From Salinisphaera aquimarina (GTDB lineage: Bacteria > Pseudomonadota > Gammaproteobacteria > Nevskiales > Salinisphaeraceae): a DNA stretch of 64,000 nucleotides. The position numbers and the translations under genes were made by a program. The notes under the pieces are model-generated. The model was not told where the DNA came from. It saw only the letters and a list, made by a program, of their open reading frames with translations, and searched no databases. Location: the NCBI RefSeq assembly GCF_042643355.1, contig NZ_JBHRSS010000005.1, forward strand, positions 1-64,000. The letters are read 5' to 3'. Numbering within the stretch: position 1 is the stretch's first letter; every line of letters begins with the position of its first letter. Shown here piece after piece: positions 44,348 to 53,318 of the stretch.

Positions 44348-45772
44348 CTAGACGGCGTCTTTATCCTTGAGGCTGAAATAGTAAGCAGATACATCCTCAT
44401 CGGAGGAATGCGTCGTCAGTAGACTCACGGTGGCCAGCACCAGGAACGATACGCCCAGCCCCGGCAGGATCTCGTGAATACCAAAGGGCCGCCCCAGTAC
44501 ATTCCAGAGAAGTCCGAAAACCAGTGAGACGATAATACTGGCCATCACTCCGCTCTTTGTGGCGCGTTCCCAGAACATTGCAGCCATCACCGGCATCACC
44601 AGCGTGATCGCGGACAATGACAAGGCATACGTGTATATCTTGATGATGTCATTGATGGAAAGAGCGATGACGAGACCCAGCACGGCCATACCACCCACTG
44701 ACCAGCGCGAAACTTTCAGAACCGCCCGGTCATCGGCGGCCGGCTCAATCCATCCCTGATAGATGTCCTTGGAGATATTCGTAGCGCCACTCAAGAGAAA
44801 CGATGTGGCGCCGGTCAGCACCGCTGCAAAAAGCGAAATCATGAGAAAACCACCGAGCGCGGGGGTCGTCACACGCGTAAGGAAAAGGGTGTAAACCAGG
44901 TCGTGATCCGTATCGAGTGGTATGACTTGTCGCGCAACGATACCGATGCAGATCGACACGAGAGAAATCAAGGCTGCGACCACCATTCCGATACTCACCG
45001 ACCAGACCGCCACCTTCGGGCTTCGAGCAGCGGTCAATCGTTGCCAAGTGGTTTGCCAAATCAGATAGAACGGTCCAAAAACAAATATGTATTTGAGAAT
45101 ATCCTTGGTCGGCAATGTGCCGCCGAGGGGGTTTAGATATTCACTGGGCGTATTCCGGATAACAGTATCGACGCCACCTGCATAATGAATGCCCGCAAAA
45201 AGCAATATGAATGCACCAGCGACTATCAGTACTGATTGCGCCGCGTCTGTCCAGGCCACACTGGGCATACCGCCGAGCAATGTGAATGCGACACAAATGA
45301 CGAAACCGAGGAGCATGCCCAAAAATTCGGGCATGTGAATTACGGTACTCAAGATCGATCCCATCGCCACCAACTGCATACCGAAAGTCGGTGTCATGTA
45401 CAAAATCGCGATGATAATCGCAGGTATGAGGCCTGTCGCTCGCCCAAATCTGCGTACAAATAGATCGGGAATCGTATAAAGCTTCAGCTTGCGGATGGTG
45501 GTACCCAGAATCACCGCAAGCAGAATCGATACCGGCGCAAATGTCTTGGAAAATATCCACGCCGCGCCCAAATCGAATCCCTTGCCGGCGGCGCCGATAA
45601 TTGCGGCCGACCCAAGCACCGTGGCGGCGATACTCCCCACGATCGCAAAGGGGCCCAAACTGAAATCCGCCATAACGTACTGATCGGCGGTCTCCACTTT
45701 GCGCGAATAAATGAGACCTAACGCAAGAATGGCTGCGAGAAACAATACTAGCCAAACGATATACCAAGTCAT
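44348..45772 (-). CDS. Sodium:solute symporter (SSS family), cassette copy 2
   Basis: 474 residues and about 13 hydrophobic segments. It starts MTWYIVWLVLFLAAILALGL and has LGPFAIVGSIAATVLGSAAIIGAAG, FGPFYLIWQTTWQRL and TGATSFLLSGATNISKDIY. The last two are nearly the same as in copy 1 (GPFYLIWQSTWQRI, TGADSFILQGSSNLTRDIY). AAGGGG lies before the ATG. It is the first gene of the second symporter-amidohydrolase-GTPase cassette. A single TTGGAC lies about 25 bases upstream without a 23-bp partner. Confidence 0.9.
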   Translation of the reverse strand: MTWYIVWLVLFLAAILALGLIYSRKVETADQYVMADFSLGPFAIVGSIAATVLGSAAIIGAAGKGFDLGAAWIFSKTFAPVSILLAVILGTTIRKLKLYTIPDLFVRRFGRATGLIPAIIIAILYMTPTFGMQLVAMGSILSTVIHMPEFLGMLLGFVICVAFTLLGGMPSVAWTDAAQSVLIVAGAFILLFAGIHYAGGVDTVIRNTPSEYLNPLGGTLPTKDILKYIFVFGPFYLIWQTTWQRLTAARSPKVAVWSVSIGMVVAALISLVSICIGIVARQVIPLDTDHDLVYTLFLTRVTTPALGGFLMISLFAAVLTGATSFLLSGATNISKDIYQGWIEPAADDRAVLKVSRWSVGGMAVLGLVIALSINDIIKIYTYALSLSAITLVMPVMAAMFWERATKSGVMASIIVSLVFGLLWNVLGRPFGIHEILPGLGVSFLVLATVSLLTTHSSDEDVSAYYFSLKDKDAV

Positions 45773-46068
45773 GGCGCCCCTTTTTTACCCGACTGTCCAA
45801 TACAACTCATTTTATTTCTTAAGCCGAAATAATTTATGGCCAATCTTTTAGTAGATTTGGAAGCTAGCAGCGGCAATTACGCCGGCGATAGAGCCAAACC
45901 TATTCATCAGGTGAGACCAGCAACCGAGAGTGATGGAGAATCCAAATCCGACGTGCACTTCCCTGGGTATTCCCCTCACCACTACTTTGGAATTATCCGT
46001 GAACGTCCTGGTGGGTTCCGAATCACCCCGGCTTCACCGTAGGCTCCAACTCTTGAGAGACTGGAGCT

Positions 46069-46450
46069 ATAGAACAGAGCAAACAATATTCACCGGAAGT
46101 CCGCCAGCGTGCGGTGCGGATGGTGTCCGATCATCGAGACAAGTACGCGTCCCGGTGGGTGGCCATCGGCTCGATCGCAGGCAAGTTCGGCTCCACAACG
46201 AGACGCTGCGCTAGTGGGTGCGCTTAGGCCACGGTCAAGCGTAAGCGCGTCAATATGCTTGAGGGAGAGAATCGCGAGTTGAAGCGCGCGAACGAGACCC
46301 TGCGCACGGCTTCTGCGTATTTTGCCCTTAGCGCATCGACCGCCGAGACAAGTGATGATCGATTTCATGGACGCCCAACACCACCCGTACGGTGTCGAGT
46401 CGATCTGCAGGGTCTTGCCGATCACATCCTGGACTTGTTCAGGCGAAAAA
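46069..46450 (+). pseudogene. Degraded IS3-family transposase remnant
   Basis: Pieces of an IS3-type OrfA are readable: EQSKQYSPEVRQRAVRMVSD with SRWVAIGSIAGKFG at 46072-46190 and ENRELKRANETLRTASAYFA at 46264-46325. A fragment of OrfB follows in another frame (MIDFMDAQHHPYGVESICRV with LPI, 46353-46424). The expected initiating codon is ATA, an in-frame stop interrupts the OrfA part, and everything after the first 25 residues of OrfB is missing. No terminal inverted repeats were found. It lies next to the tRNA fragment, a common landing place for mobile DNA. Confidence 0.75.
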
Positions 46451-46556
46451 CCGAACAAGTCGGTCCCCAGCGTCGTTAAACTCGACAACAGCGCAATGCA
46501 CAATTGTGCGAGGCGATCCAACAGTCTTGGGACACCAAACTAGCGAGCAAAAAAAA

Positions 46557-46581
46557 GACCAGAAACCGAAGGCTTCTGGTC
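46557..46581 (-). terminator. Rho-independent terminator after the tRNA-Arg fragment
   Basis: GACCAGAA (46557-46564) and TTCTGGTC (46574-46581) form the stem. On the minus strand the hairpin is followed by eight T, immediately after the tRNA 3' end. It is probably the original terminator of the tRNA gene; a five-T run on the plus side makes it potentially bidirectional. Confidence 0.8.
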
Positions 46582-46591
46582 TTTTTACTTA

Positions 46592-46636
46592 TGGTGCGCC
46601 CGGAGAGAGTCGAACTCCCGACTGCGGTTCGTAGCC
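46592..46636 (-). tRNA. 3' fragment of tRNA-Arg(ACG), probable attachment site
   Basis: On the minus strand, 45 bases run from GGCTACGAACC (anticodon loop with ACG and the start of the stem) through the variable region, T-arm (GGGAG TTCGACT CTCTC), acceptor strand CGGGCGC, discriminator A and encoded CCA. The 5' half is absent: upstream bases are AT-rich and do not pair with the anticodon stem or acceptor. Such 3' fragments followed by the native terminator arise when an element integrates into a tRNA gene. The complete tRNA would then be at the far end of the element, outside the window. Confidence 0.78.
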
Positions 46637-46807
46637 ATATTTAGTGGCATCATATTAAGCGCCATTATTTTTCCTTCTGATGGATTATTCCACCTTATTT
46701 CCTTATTTGGTTTAGGTTTTTCGATATGATTTAGCGTATTCGCTACCGCATTAACGCTGATCGTTGACGCTTAATACTGCGGTTATGACTACGCAAAAGG
46801 CACTGTC

Positions 46808-49800
46808 ATGGGCTCACAGTCCCAACCAAAACATGACCGTATAGCTGCATTCGCGGAGCTGCATGGCATCGAACTCGTTGCCAACGAAAACAGCGTTCGC
46901 ATTTCCCGTTTGACGCATCCGGCTCTCGCCTTACTAGACGACGGATGCATCCCAAAAGGGAAACTCGTTGCGGGCGAGATCCGCCGGGGGCTCGACCTAC
47001 TCAATCATCTCTACTCCAACCAAGAGCAGGAGCGGCTGGAGCAACTCGCCTGTCTGGCAGATGCGTTTCACATCGAATTTCACCGTGATCCAACTCGGGC
47101 GCAAGGGAACATGCATCCGATTGCAGGTGCGCTGGGCCTTTCCTATTACTACGGTGCATTCGTTCCACGCCGAGGAGAGCACGCAGCCCTAGCCATACTT
47201 CGAGCGACTCTCCTACGCGTAATCACCGGCGGAATGCAAGGAACCGGGACCCAAGCAGCCGCTCGACGAATCCGTGATGTTCTCACGGTTGAACCCACAA
47301 ACAGATTCGACGATACGGCGTCGCCTGCTCTGGCTGAGCGATGGCCAATCGGAATCGAAGCGGATGAGTTTGGTCGGCTGATCTCTCCTTACTTCTTAGA
47401 GCAGAGCGACGCAGCAGAATGCTTCGCTCGCTCCGCACTGACGCCTGCAGCAGCCGCGGCTCGAAAAAGGCGGAAAGCTAATCGGACATCGCCACCTACT
47501 AAGCGACCACGCGCTGATAAACCGACGCTTGCCCGGATCATTCCTCCGCCTCAGACAATTTCCCCAGGTGGACTGGTTGGAATCCACCGTTTCAAAAAGC
47601 CGCCAACCTCGCTTGATGCCCCGCCGGACGACGAGATTCCTCTCGAAGACCTGGAAGGTTATGAACGTGCCTTTGTCCTCGACTTCTATCAAGACGAAGA
47701 CGAGCCTCTAGAGGTCGGACCCAGCGACAGCTTGGACTCGACCAAATTCGAGTTCGAGCAAGCGACTCGGCACCACCTTGAAGGGGCTTTGCTACCCGAT
47801 ACAGACCGCACGCTAACGTGCGGAGAGGCCTCTAAAATCTGGCACATCCTGTTAGCAACGATGGCATCTGCAACGGCCGGCGCAGCTATAGATATTGCCG
47901 CTGCCGCGTGCGCATCGCTGATGCTGCTGACAGGCAGGCGACGGATAGAGTGCCTCGATGCAATTTTGAACCTCGCGCGAGGAACCGAAAGTGAAGTTCC
48001 CGGAGCATTACGCCTGACTCCCGAATCTTGGATCACCACGATTCAACCGCTGCCAAGACTGAACGGGCTGCCATCTGATTGGTTCGAAGTGACATCGGCA
48101 GAGTTGGCACTACCACTGCCGCAGCCGCTTGCGCTTACTCTTTCAACATTGCGCGAACTTTATTCATCCGAGGAGCTGTCAGCCATAGGCCGGATCGAGC
48201 ACTGGCAAAGAGCATGGTTCGACTTGCGCAACCGACTACGACAGACCTGTCCTCGTTTTACCGAGACCAGATGTATTCACACGCTCGCGGTCCAAGCTTT
48301 CGTAAACACCGGCCATCTCCGCGACGCTCAATGGTTATCGGGATCTTCGCTCGAGCATTCGACTGCAGCGGGGCACTATTATGCGACGCCTGCCAGCCGA
48401 CTGGCATCCATATATTGTGATGCACTCAGTTCAATGGGCATTCAGGTTGAAGGGCGAGAGCTACCGAATAGAAATCTAGTTGGGGCATCGCGCGCCGCAA
48501 TTCGATGGGAGAAAGCACGCGAAGCAGTCGAAACGGTCACTGCCCGAACCGAAGCGTCAATACAACTCACCAAGGCGCCAATTGCAAAAGTGATGGCCGG
48601 CGTCCATGCCCTTGGGGCTTACCTGGCGCTGCTTTTCGGGGTCTGTACAGCTCACCGGTTCACATCATCAATCGCCGCGATTACCCGGCGCGAGTTCCTA
48701 GTCTCCAGCGGCAACATGGGTCAGTGGAGCTTGTGCCTAGTCGCCGATAAAACCACCCATCCCGAACTCGATGCCAGAGTTTGCGTGTTACCACAGCTTT
48801 TTACAGGGCAGCTCGAGGCGTATCTTCGCCAGCTAAGTCGCGCCGAGCGGCTGCTAGCTAGCCGAAAAGACAGCGACGCTCTTTTATTGGAGCGTGTTCG
48901 GGCAGCATTACACGGCACAGGTCCCTTGTGGTTTGCGAACGATAAAGATGCCGCAACAGCTGACAGGACGGAATTGAATCGACACGCTCTGGCCAACTTG
49001 TGGCCTCAGTGGGTAATCCCCCTCCCATTAATCAGGCATCTTTTTGCCAGTCATGCAGATCGCTTCGATATTGCCGGTTCAGATACCGCACTGCAGATGG
49101 GTCATAGCATCGGGGATTCGGTGTTCGATGCCTGCGACCCAGACTCACCGATGGAATTTGGCAATCGTGTTGCTCCGAACCTGCAGCGCTACGTAGAAGA
49201 GCTCGGATTTCGACTGGTTGGGGCGGCCCGGCGTCACAGCCCGCCGAATGCAATCTTGCCTCGGCGAGCCAACGAGCTGATCGCCGACTACAAACGACTT
49301 CGAACGATACGTCGGACTCGTCGCAACTTAAAGCTGGCCGAACCGAGCGATATCGAAGATCAGCGAGGCCGCGAACTGGTCGGCGCGTTCGACGCCCAAA
49401 TTGCTATGGAGAGCGCCGATGAGTGGCTGATAGAGCCACAAGCGATTCAGCAGCTACTGAAAGAGTCGAGAAGAGAGCCTGTTGGCGTTCAGCACGTTGT
49501 ACGCGAGAAGCTCGCCGAGTTGATCGCTCTTCGCAGCCGCACGGCACCTAATCGCCGAGCGCTGCGGCGTCCGTTCGTACCGCAGCTGCACTCGCCTGAC
49601 AACTCTCACAGCGCCTTCGCTACCGTCCATTTCGATGCCTCACGCTGGGCTCTGGCCATCGAGACCGGCGCACTTGAGGTTCTGGATCGGGGTATGCGTA
49701 ATGGTGACGAAGACTCGATACTGGCGGCCACCACTATATTGTTAGCGAGTTATGGCGCAGGCACGACGACCACACGTTTACTCCACCTACTCGACCCGAG

Positions 49801-52141
49801 TCTCCCTCTACATGCCTTCGATAAATTCGATGCGGGCGTTATCGCCGAAGTGCCCATAGGACCACCGGGTTCCAGACTGCAGGAGACAGAAGCTCAGATG
49901 CTCACAGGCGATATCGTGACGCTTGTTTCGAACATTCATCGCCGTCGCTCAACGCCAGCGACTCAACGGCAGATAGAAAAAGCACTAACCACGCAGAATG
50001 AAATCCACCATCTTCTGCCTCACGACACCAAAACGGCTCTTGACGATCTGCTATTGCTAATCGGACTGGGTCGCCAATGCCACATCGCCGGCACGCGCAG
50101 CGCTTGGGAACGCGGCGTCCTAAACAGTATCGGCCCTTCATTGAGCCGACTGGCCCCACTCTTTTCTTCTAGGATCGAAGCGCTAGTCGCTCATTCGGTC
50201 TTAAGCGAGCCATCCACGGAAGGCAGCGAAACGATCAATCGTAAAGCAGCGATTGCCGAATACCGGCGCGTCAGTCGCCTCGCTAATGAAATCGCTGTGC
50301 GACGTGATGTGGTAGCCAATCGTCGACGCCTTACCGAACTCGCCGAAGAGTTTCGAAATAGGTTTGGCTCCACCAGCCTGATTTATCTGTTAACGACTTT
50401 CGTGATCTACCTCCGCAAAGAGCACCGATTGGCAGACACGTCGGCCTACGATTACCTAACTACAATTGGCGCTCGACTGATACGCAGTGTCGGCCCGGGA
50501 AACATTTTTGTTACTGATCCAGACGATCTCGAGCAGGCGTTCAGAAAAATCGCAATCGGATCGAGGTCTGGAGCCCGGCGAGCCACAGCTCGCACGGTGG
50601 CCTCAGCAGCGTCTCATTTTTCCGAAATACTCGATCGGATAGGAGTTGAGATCGATCTTTCAAGAGCGTTTGACGGCCTGCAATCCAGTGCACCACGCCG
50701 TGCGGGCTACTGTTCGAGTCATGAAGAAAGTGCCGCTATAGAGTCAGCCCTATCGGCTACGACCAATCGTTCGCTCGCTGCGCTTTCACTTGATACTGCG
50801 GCCGACGAGGCGACGATAGCCGAAGCCGGCGCTCTCATTCAGATGACAACCGGTTTGCGCCTCGGCGAGGTTGCCGGACTAATGTCTCGCGATGTCGCCA
50901 TCGACAACGAGAAGTTATCAATACATGTTCATCCTATAAAGCGAAGACAACTGAAAACGCTATCAAGTCGACGCGTCGTATCGGTACACATACCTGGCGC
51001 AATCAGCACCCGACTAACCGAGTTACTAGGGCGACTTGGCTGGAAAATCAATAATCCGGGGAAAATATTGTTAGCACCTGATATCGGTATGGATGTACCG
51101 GGCATAGCCCGCACGATTTCGACCGGGTTTCGAACTGCGGCGTCGACCTATATCGACGCATCCAGCGCACGCGGACATATTGCTCGCCACAACGCCGCCA
51201 CAGCTGCAGCGCTGGTTACCCATCCCAGTCACACCACGCAACCCATGAGAATGCTGAAACCCGGGGCGCATTACGACTCGTCATTTGAACGGCTCAAACC
51301 GATAAACCACTTGCCGGCCCGACTCCAGTTTCGTTATCTCTCCAAACAACTTGGACACGCCACTCCCACCACAACGCTTATCTGGTACGCACACTCGGTT
51401 CCTCTACTCCATGCCCAGACGCCCCCTTGGCTTGGACTATCTCGCCAACTCGAAGCCGCCCTCCTGGCACGCAAGACGAATGATATCGACCGATGGCGCG
51501 TGCACCATGGCGGAACTCAGGTCAGTGGGGGTGGCCCATTCTTGAGTCGTTTCAACTCAACTTGGCTGCCTGCGCTCCTCCATCAACGGGTCAACGTGAT
51601 CGAAGAGGAGACGAACGTGACACTGACGGAGAGCCCTTCCACAATTGACTTGTCAGCGCTGACCGCGGAACTCGCTGCCAGCGTTGCGTTAGCAAAACGC
51701 GAGGGCATAAACGATTACACAGCGGCGTGGCGACTACGTCTCACGGTTGACCGCTACAGAGCAATAGCCGAGTTCTTGGGCGAGCGCGACCGTGGATTAA
51801 AATTAGGGTATCTAACCGGCCGTCGGGTCAGACCGCGAGGACATTTGAGAATTCCGCGCGCCCATGATCTGCGGAGCATATTCCGCAGCATCGACGCTTC
51901 ACTGCAGAACGGTTCATTAAACGCCGCTATATTGCGTCGGTGGCTGCTGCGTCAGCTGGCTGTCGAGGGCTTAGAGCTGGTATTTGATGCAGAAGCCGCA
52001 TCTCTGGCTCAAGCCGTTCGCCTGCATAAACGGGCAGTAATAAACATGGAAGGAAAATACATGCTAAGCGTGAATCTACAAGATTCCGATCGCACCCTGC
52101 TGTTGCTTATTGCAGCTGCGATAAGCTGGTTACAGCGTTAG
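46808..52141 (+). CDS. Giant tyrosine-recombinase-like protein (1777 residues, three cores)
   Basis: I can read three tyrosine-recombinase-type cores. Core 1: Arg377 (LLTGRRRIE), His491 with the HxxR Arg replaced by Ala494, His517 (LEHSTAAGHYY), Tyr524/525. Core 2: Arg617 (CTAHRFTS), Arg743 (IRHLFASH), His766 (MGHS), no Tyr. Core 3: Arg1351 (TTGLRLGEVAGL), a lysine-rich beta-hairpin, His1457 and Arg1460 (HIARHNAAT), His1517 (KQLGH), Tyr1527 (IWYAH). Only core 3 has all catalytic residues, with about 35 extra residues between HxxR and LGH. Ordinary integrases are 300-450 residues. AAGG lies nine bases before the ATG. It begins 170 bases from the tRNA-Arg fragment, so it is the likely integrase of the element. 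I know no described family with this layout. Confidence 0.8.
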   Translation: MGSQSQPKHDRIAAFAELHGIELVANENSVRISRLTHPALALLDDGCIPKGKLVAGEIRRGLDLLNHLYSNQEQERLEQLACLADAFHIEFHRDPTRAQGNMHPIAGALGLSYYYGAFVPRRGEHAALAILRATLLRVITGGMQGTGTQAAARRIRDVLTVEPTNRFDDTASPALAERWPIGIEADEFGRLISPYFLEQSDAAECFARSALTPAAAAARKRRKANRTSPPTKRPRADKPTLARIIPPPQTISPGGLVGIHRFKKPPTSLDAPPDDEIPLEDLEGYERAFVLDFYQDEDEPLEVGPSDSLDSTKFEFEQATRHHLEGALLPDTDRTLTCGEASKIWHILLATMASATAGAAIDIAAAACASLMLLTGRRRIECLDAILNLARGTESEVPGALRLTPESWITTIQPLPRLNGLPSDWFEVTSAELALPLPQPLALTLSTLRELYSSEELSAIGRIEHWQRAWFDLRNRLRQTCPRFTETRCIHTLAVQAFVNTGHLRDAQWLSGSSLEHSTAAGHYYATPASRLASIYCDALSSMGIQVEGRELPNRNLVGASRAAIRWEKAREAVETVTARTEASIQLTKAPIAKVMAGVHALGAYLALLFGVCTAHRFTSSIAAITRREFLVSSGNMGQWSLCLVADKTTHPELDARVCVLPQLFTGQLEAYLRQLSRAERLLASRKDSDALLLERVRAALHGTGPLWFANDKDAATADRTELNRHALANLWPQWVIPLPLIRHLFASHADRFDIAGSDTALQMGHSIGDSVFDACDPDSPMEFGNRVAPNLQRYVEELGFRLVGAARRHSPPNAILPRRANELIADYKRLRTIRRTRRNLKLAEPSDIEDQRGRELVGAFDAQIAMESADEWLIEPQAIQQLLKESRREPVGVQHVVREKLAELIALRSRTAPNRRALRRPFVPQLHSPDNSHSAFATVHFDASRWALAIETGALEVLDRGMRNGDEDSILAATTILLASYGAGTTTTRLLHLLDPSLPLHAFDKFDAGVIAEVPIGPPGSRLQETEAQMLTGDIVTLVSNIHRRRSTPATQRQIEKALTTQNEIHHLLPHDTKTALDDLLLLIGLGRQCHIAGTRSAWERGVLNSIGPSLSRLAPLFSSRIEALVAHSVLSEPSTEGSETINRKAAIAEYRRVSRLANEIAVRRDVVANRRRLTELAEEFRNRFGSTSLIYLLTTFVIYLRKEHRLADTSAYDYLTTIGARLIRSVGPGNIFVTDPDDLEQAFRKIAIGSRSGARRATARTVASAASHFSEILDRIGVEIDLSRAFDGLQSSAPRRAGYCSSHEESAAIESALSATTNRSLAALSLDTAADEATIAEAGALIQMTTGLRLGEVAGLMSRDVAIDNEKLSIHVHPIKRRQLKTLSSRRVVSVHIPGAISTRLTELLGRLGWKINNPGKILLAPDIGMDVPGIARTISTGFRTAASTYIDASSARGHIARHNAATAAALVTHPSHTTQPMRMLKPGAHYDSSFERLKPINHLPARLQFRYLSKQLGHATPTTTLIWYAHSVPLLHAQTPPWLGLSRQLEAALLARKTNDIDRWRVHHGGTQVSGGGPFLSRFNSTWLPALLHQRVNVIEEETNVTLTESPSTIDLSALTAELAASVALAKREGINDYTAAWRLRLTVDRYRAIAEFLGERDRGLKLGYLTGRRVRPRGHLRIPRAHDLRSIFRSIDASLQNGSLNAAILRRWLLRQLAVEGLELVFDAEAASLAQAVRLHKRAVINMEGKYMLSVNLQDSDRTLLLLIAAAISWLQR

Positions 52142-52358
52142 CAGCTCCCGATCTACGCAAGAAAAGGTCTTCCATAGTCGCGCGTCTGATATTCATCGAA
52201 CTGCTTCGACCCTACCACGTCTTGGAACCCCTAAATTGCTTTTTATATAATCAATAAACACATATCTAATTAGGGCACACGGTTACTAATATTTTGTTCT
52301 TGCAAACGACTATTCGGTCATGCTTTTATAGTGTTGCAAAACACAACTGGATGACGCT

Positions 52359-53036
52359 ATGCAGAACACACTTGTCCTAACGTTCCCGATACGTCCTAGG
52401 CATTACTCCAGGTTCCAACAGTGTCTGACCGAATTGGGGAAATACGTTTGCCCAGAGGCCGCTCGTGCCAATATGAAAATGATCGCGATCAACCCGATCT
52501 TTCATCCAGACGATGAAAATACGGCAACGGGTTTTCGAATAAGGGCCACAGTCGTGCCAGGCGGCGATATGTTCCCATCTGAGGAGCATTTTCAGGCCGT
52601 TATCGATGCATCACGGCAGGCTTTCGTTAATTCCGAAAAAACTTCGGAGGGACGCCAACAGCTGATTGACGAACTATCAGGCTGGGAGGGTCCAGTCGAG
52701 GTCAACGGCCGCGAATATGAACCTCGACCACTGGTCGTCGATGACCCAAACGCACCAACCAAGCCAAAGCCGATTGAAAAAAATGACGAGGGACTGGAAA
52801 GCTTCGATTTTAAACGAGGCCGTTTGCGCACTGATAACAGATGGGTAAACGTCGACAGCCAAGTTGGCGAGATATTCCGCGAAATTTTTCGAGGGCTAAA
52901 GAATTTGGGCGCAGGAGCGAGCTATTTAGATCTTGAAGAGACTATCAGGCTTCTGAATTGTTGGATCGAGGCCTATATCCGCGTGAAGCGCCTTTTGGAA
53001 GACCCTTTTAATGGGCATGGCAGTGGGGACTCATAG
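52359..53036 (+). CDS. Hypothetical protein, 225 residues
   Basis: I do not recognise a family. The protein is soluble, with no signal or membrane segment. Residues 1-85 (TLVLTFPIRPRHYSRFQQCL, FHPDDENTATGFRIRATVVPGG) look like a compact alpha-beta domain. A Pro/Lys-rich linker (DDPNAPTKPKPIEKNDEG) follows, and then a helical C-terminus. GGATGA lies before the ATG and the upstream 200 bases are AT-rich, so it is probably expressed. It lies between the giant recombinase and a metallophosphoesterase on the presumed element. Confidence 0.6.
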   Translation: MQNTLVLTFPIRPRHYSRFQQCLTELGKYVCPEAARANMKMIAINPIFHPDDENTATGFRIRATVVPGGDMFPSEEHFQAVIDASRQAFVNSEKTSEGRQQLIDELSGWEGPVEVNGREYEPRPLVVDDPNAPTKPKPIEKNDEGLESFDFKRGRLRTDNRWVNVDSQVGEIFREIFRGLKNLGAGASYLDLEETIRLLNCWIEAYIRVKRLLEDPFNGHGSGDS

Positions 53037-53318
53037 AGTCATTTGTACGCCTCCCGTACGTCGAGGCCATCGTGCGAACATCTTCCAACTGCGAAATACC
53101 GCGTGGGCTCTCATCCGTTAATGTGGACACTTCGACCAAGGCTCATCATCGGCCGGAAGGCGTGTAATGGATCCACAATCCGTATGTCCCAAAACGTATA
53201 GCGGCAGAAGATCGAAAGCATCCGTTAACTTTTCTATACCGTCCGCGGAACGGCGCAGAACCCAGCGTTAAACTAACCTCTACTGGCTCAATCACGTACT
53301 CATAGCACACGGACCCGC

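Noticed and set aside
46592..46636. Complete tRNA gene
   Set aside because: Only the 3' part from the anticodon loop is present; the upstream bases cannot form the acceptor, D-arm or the full anticodon stem.
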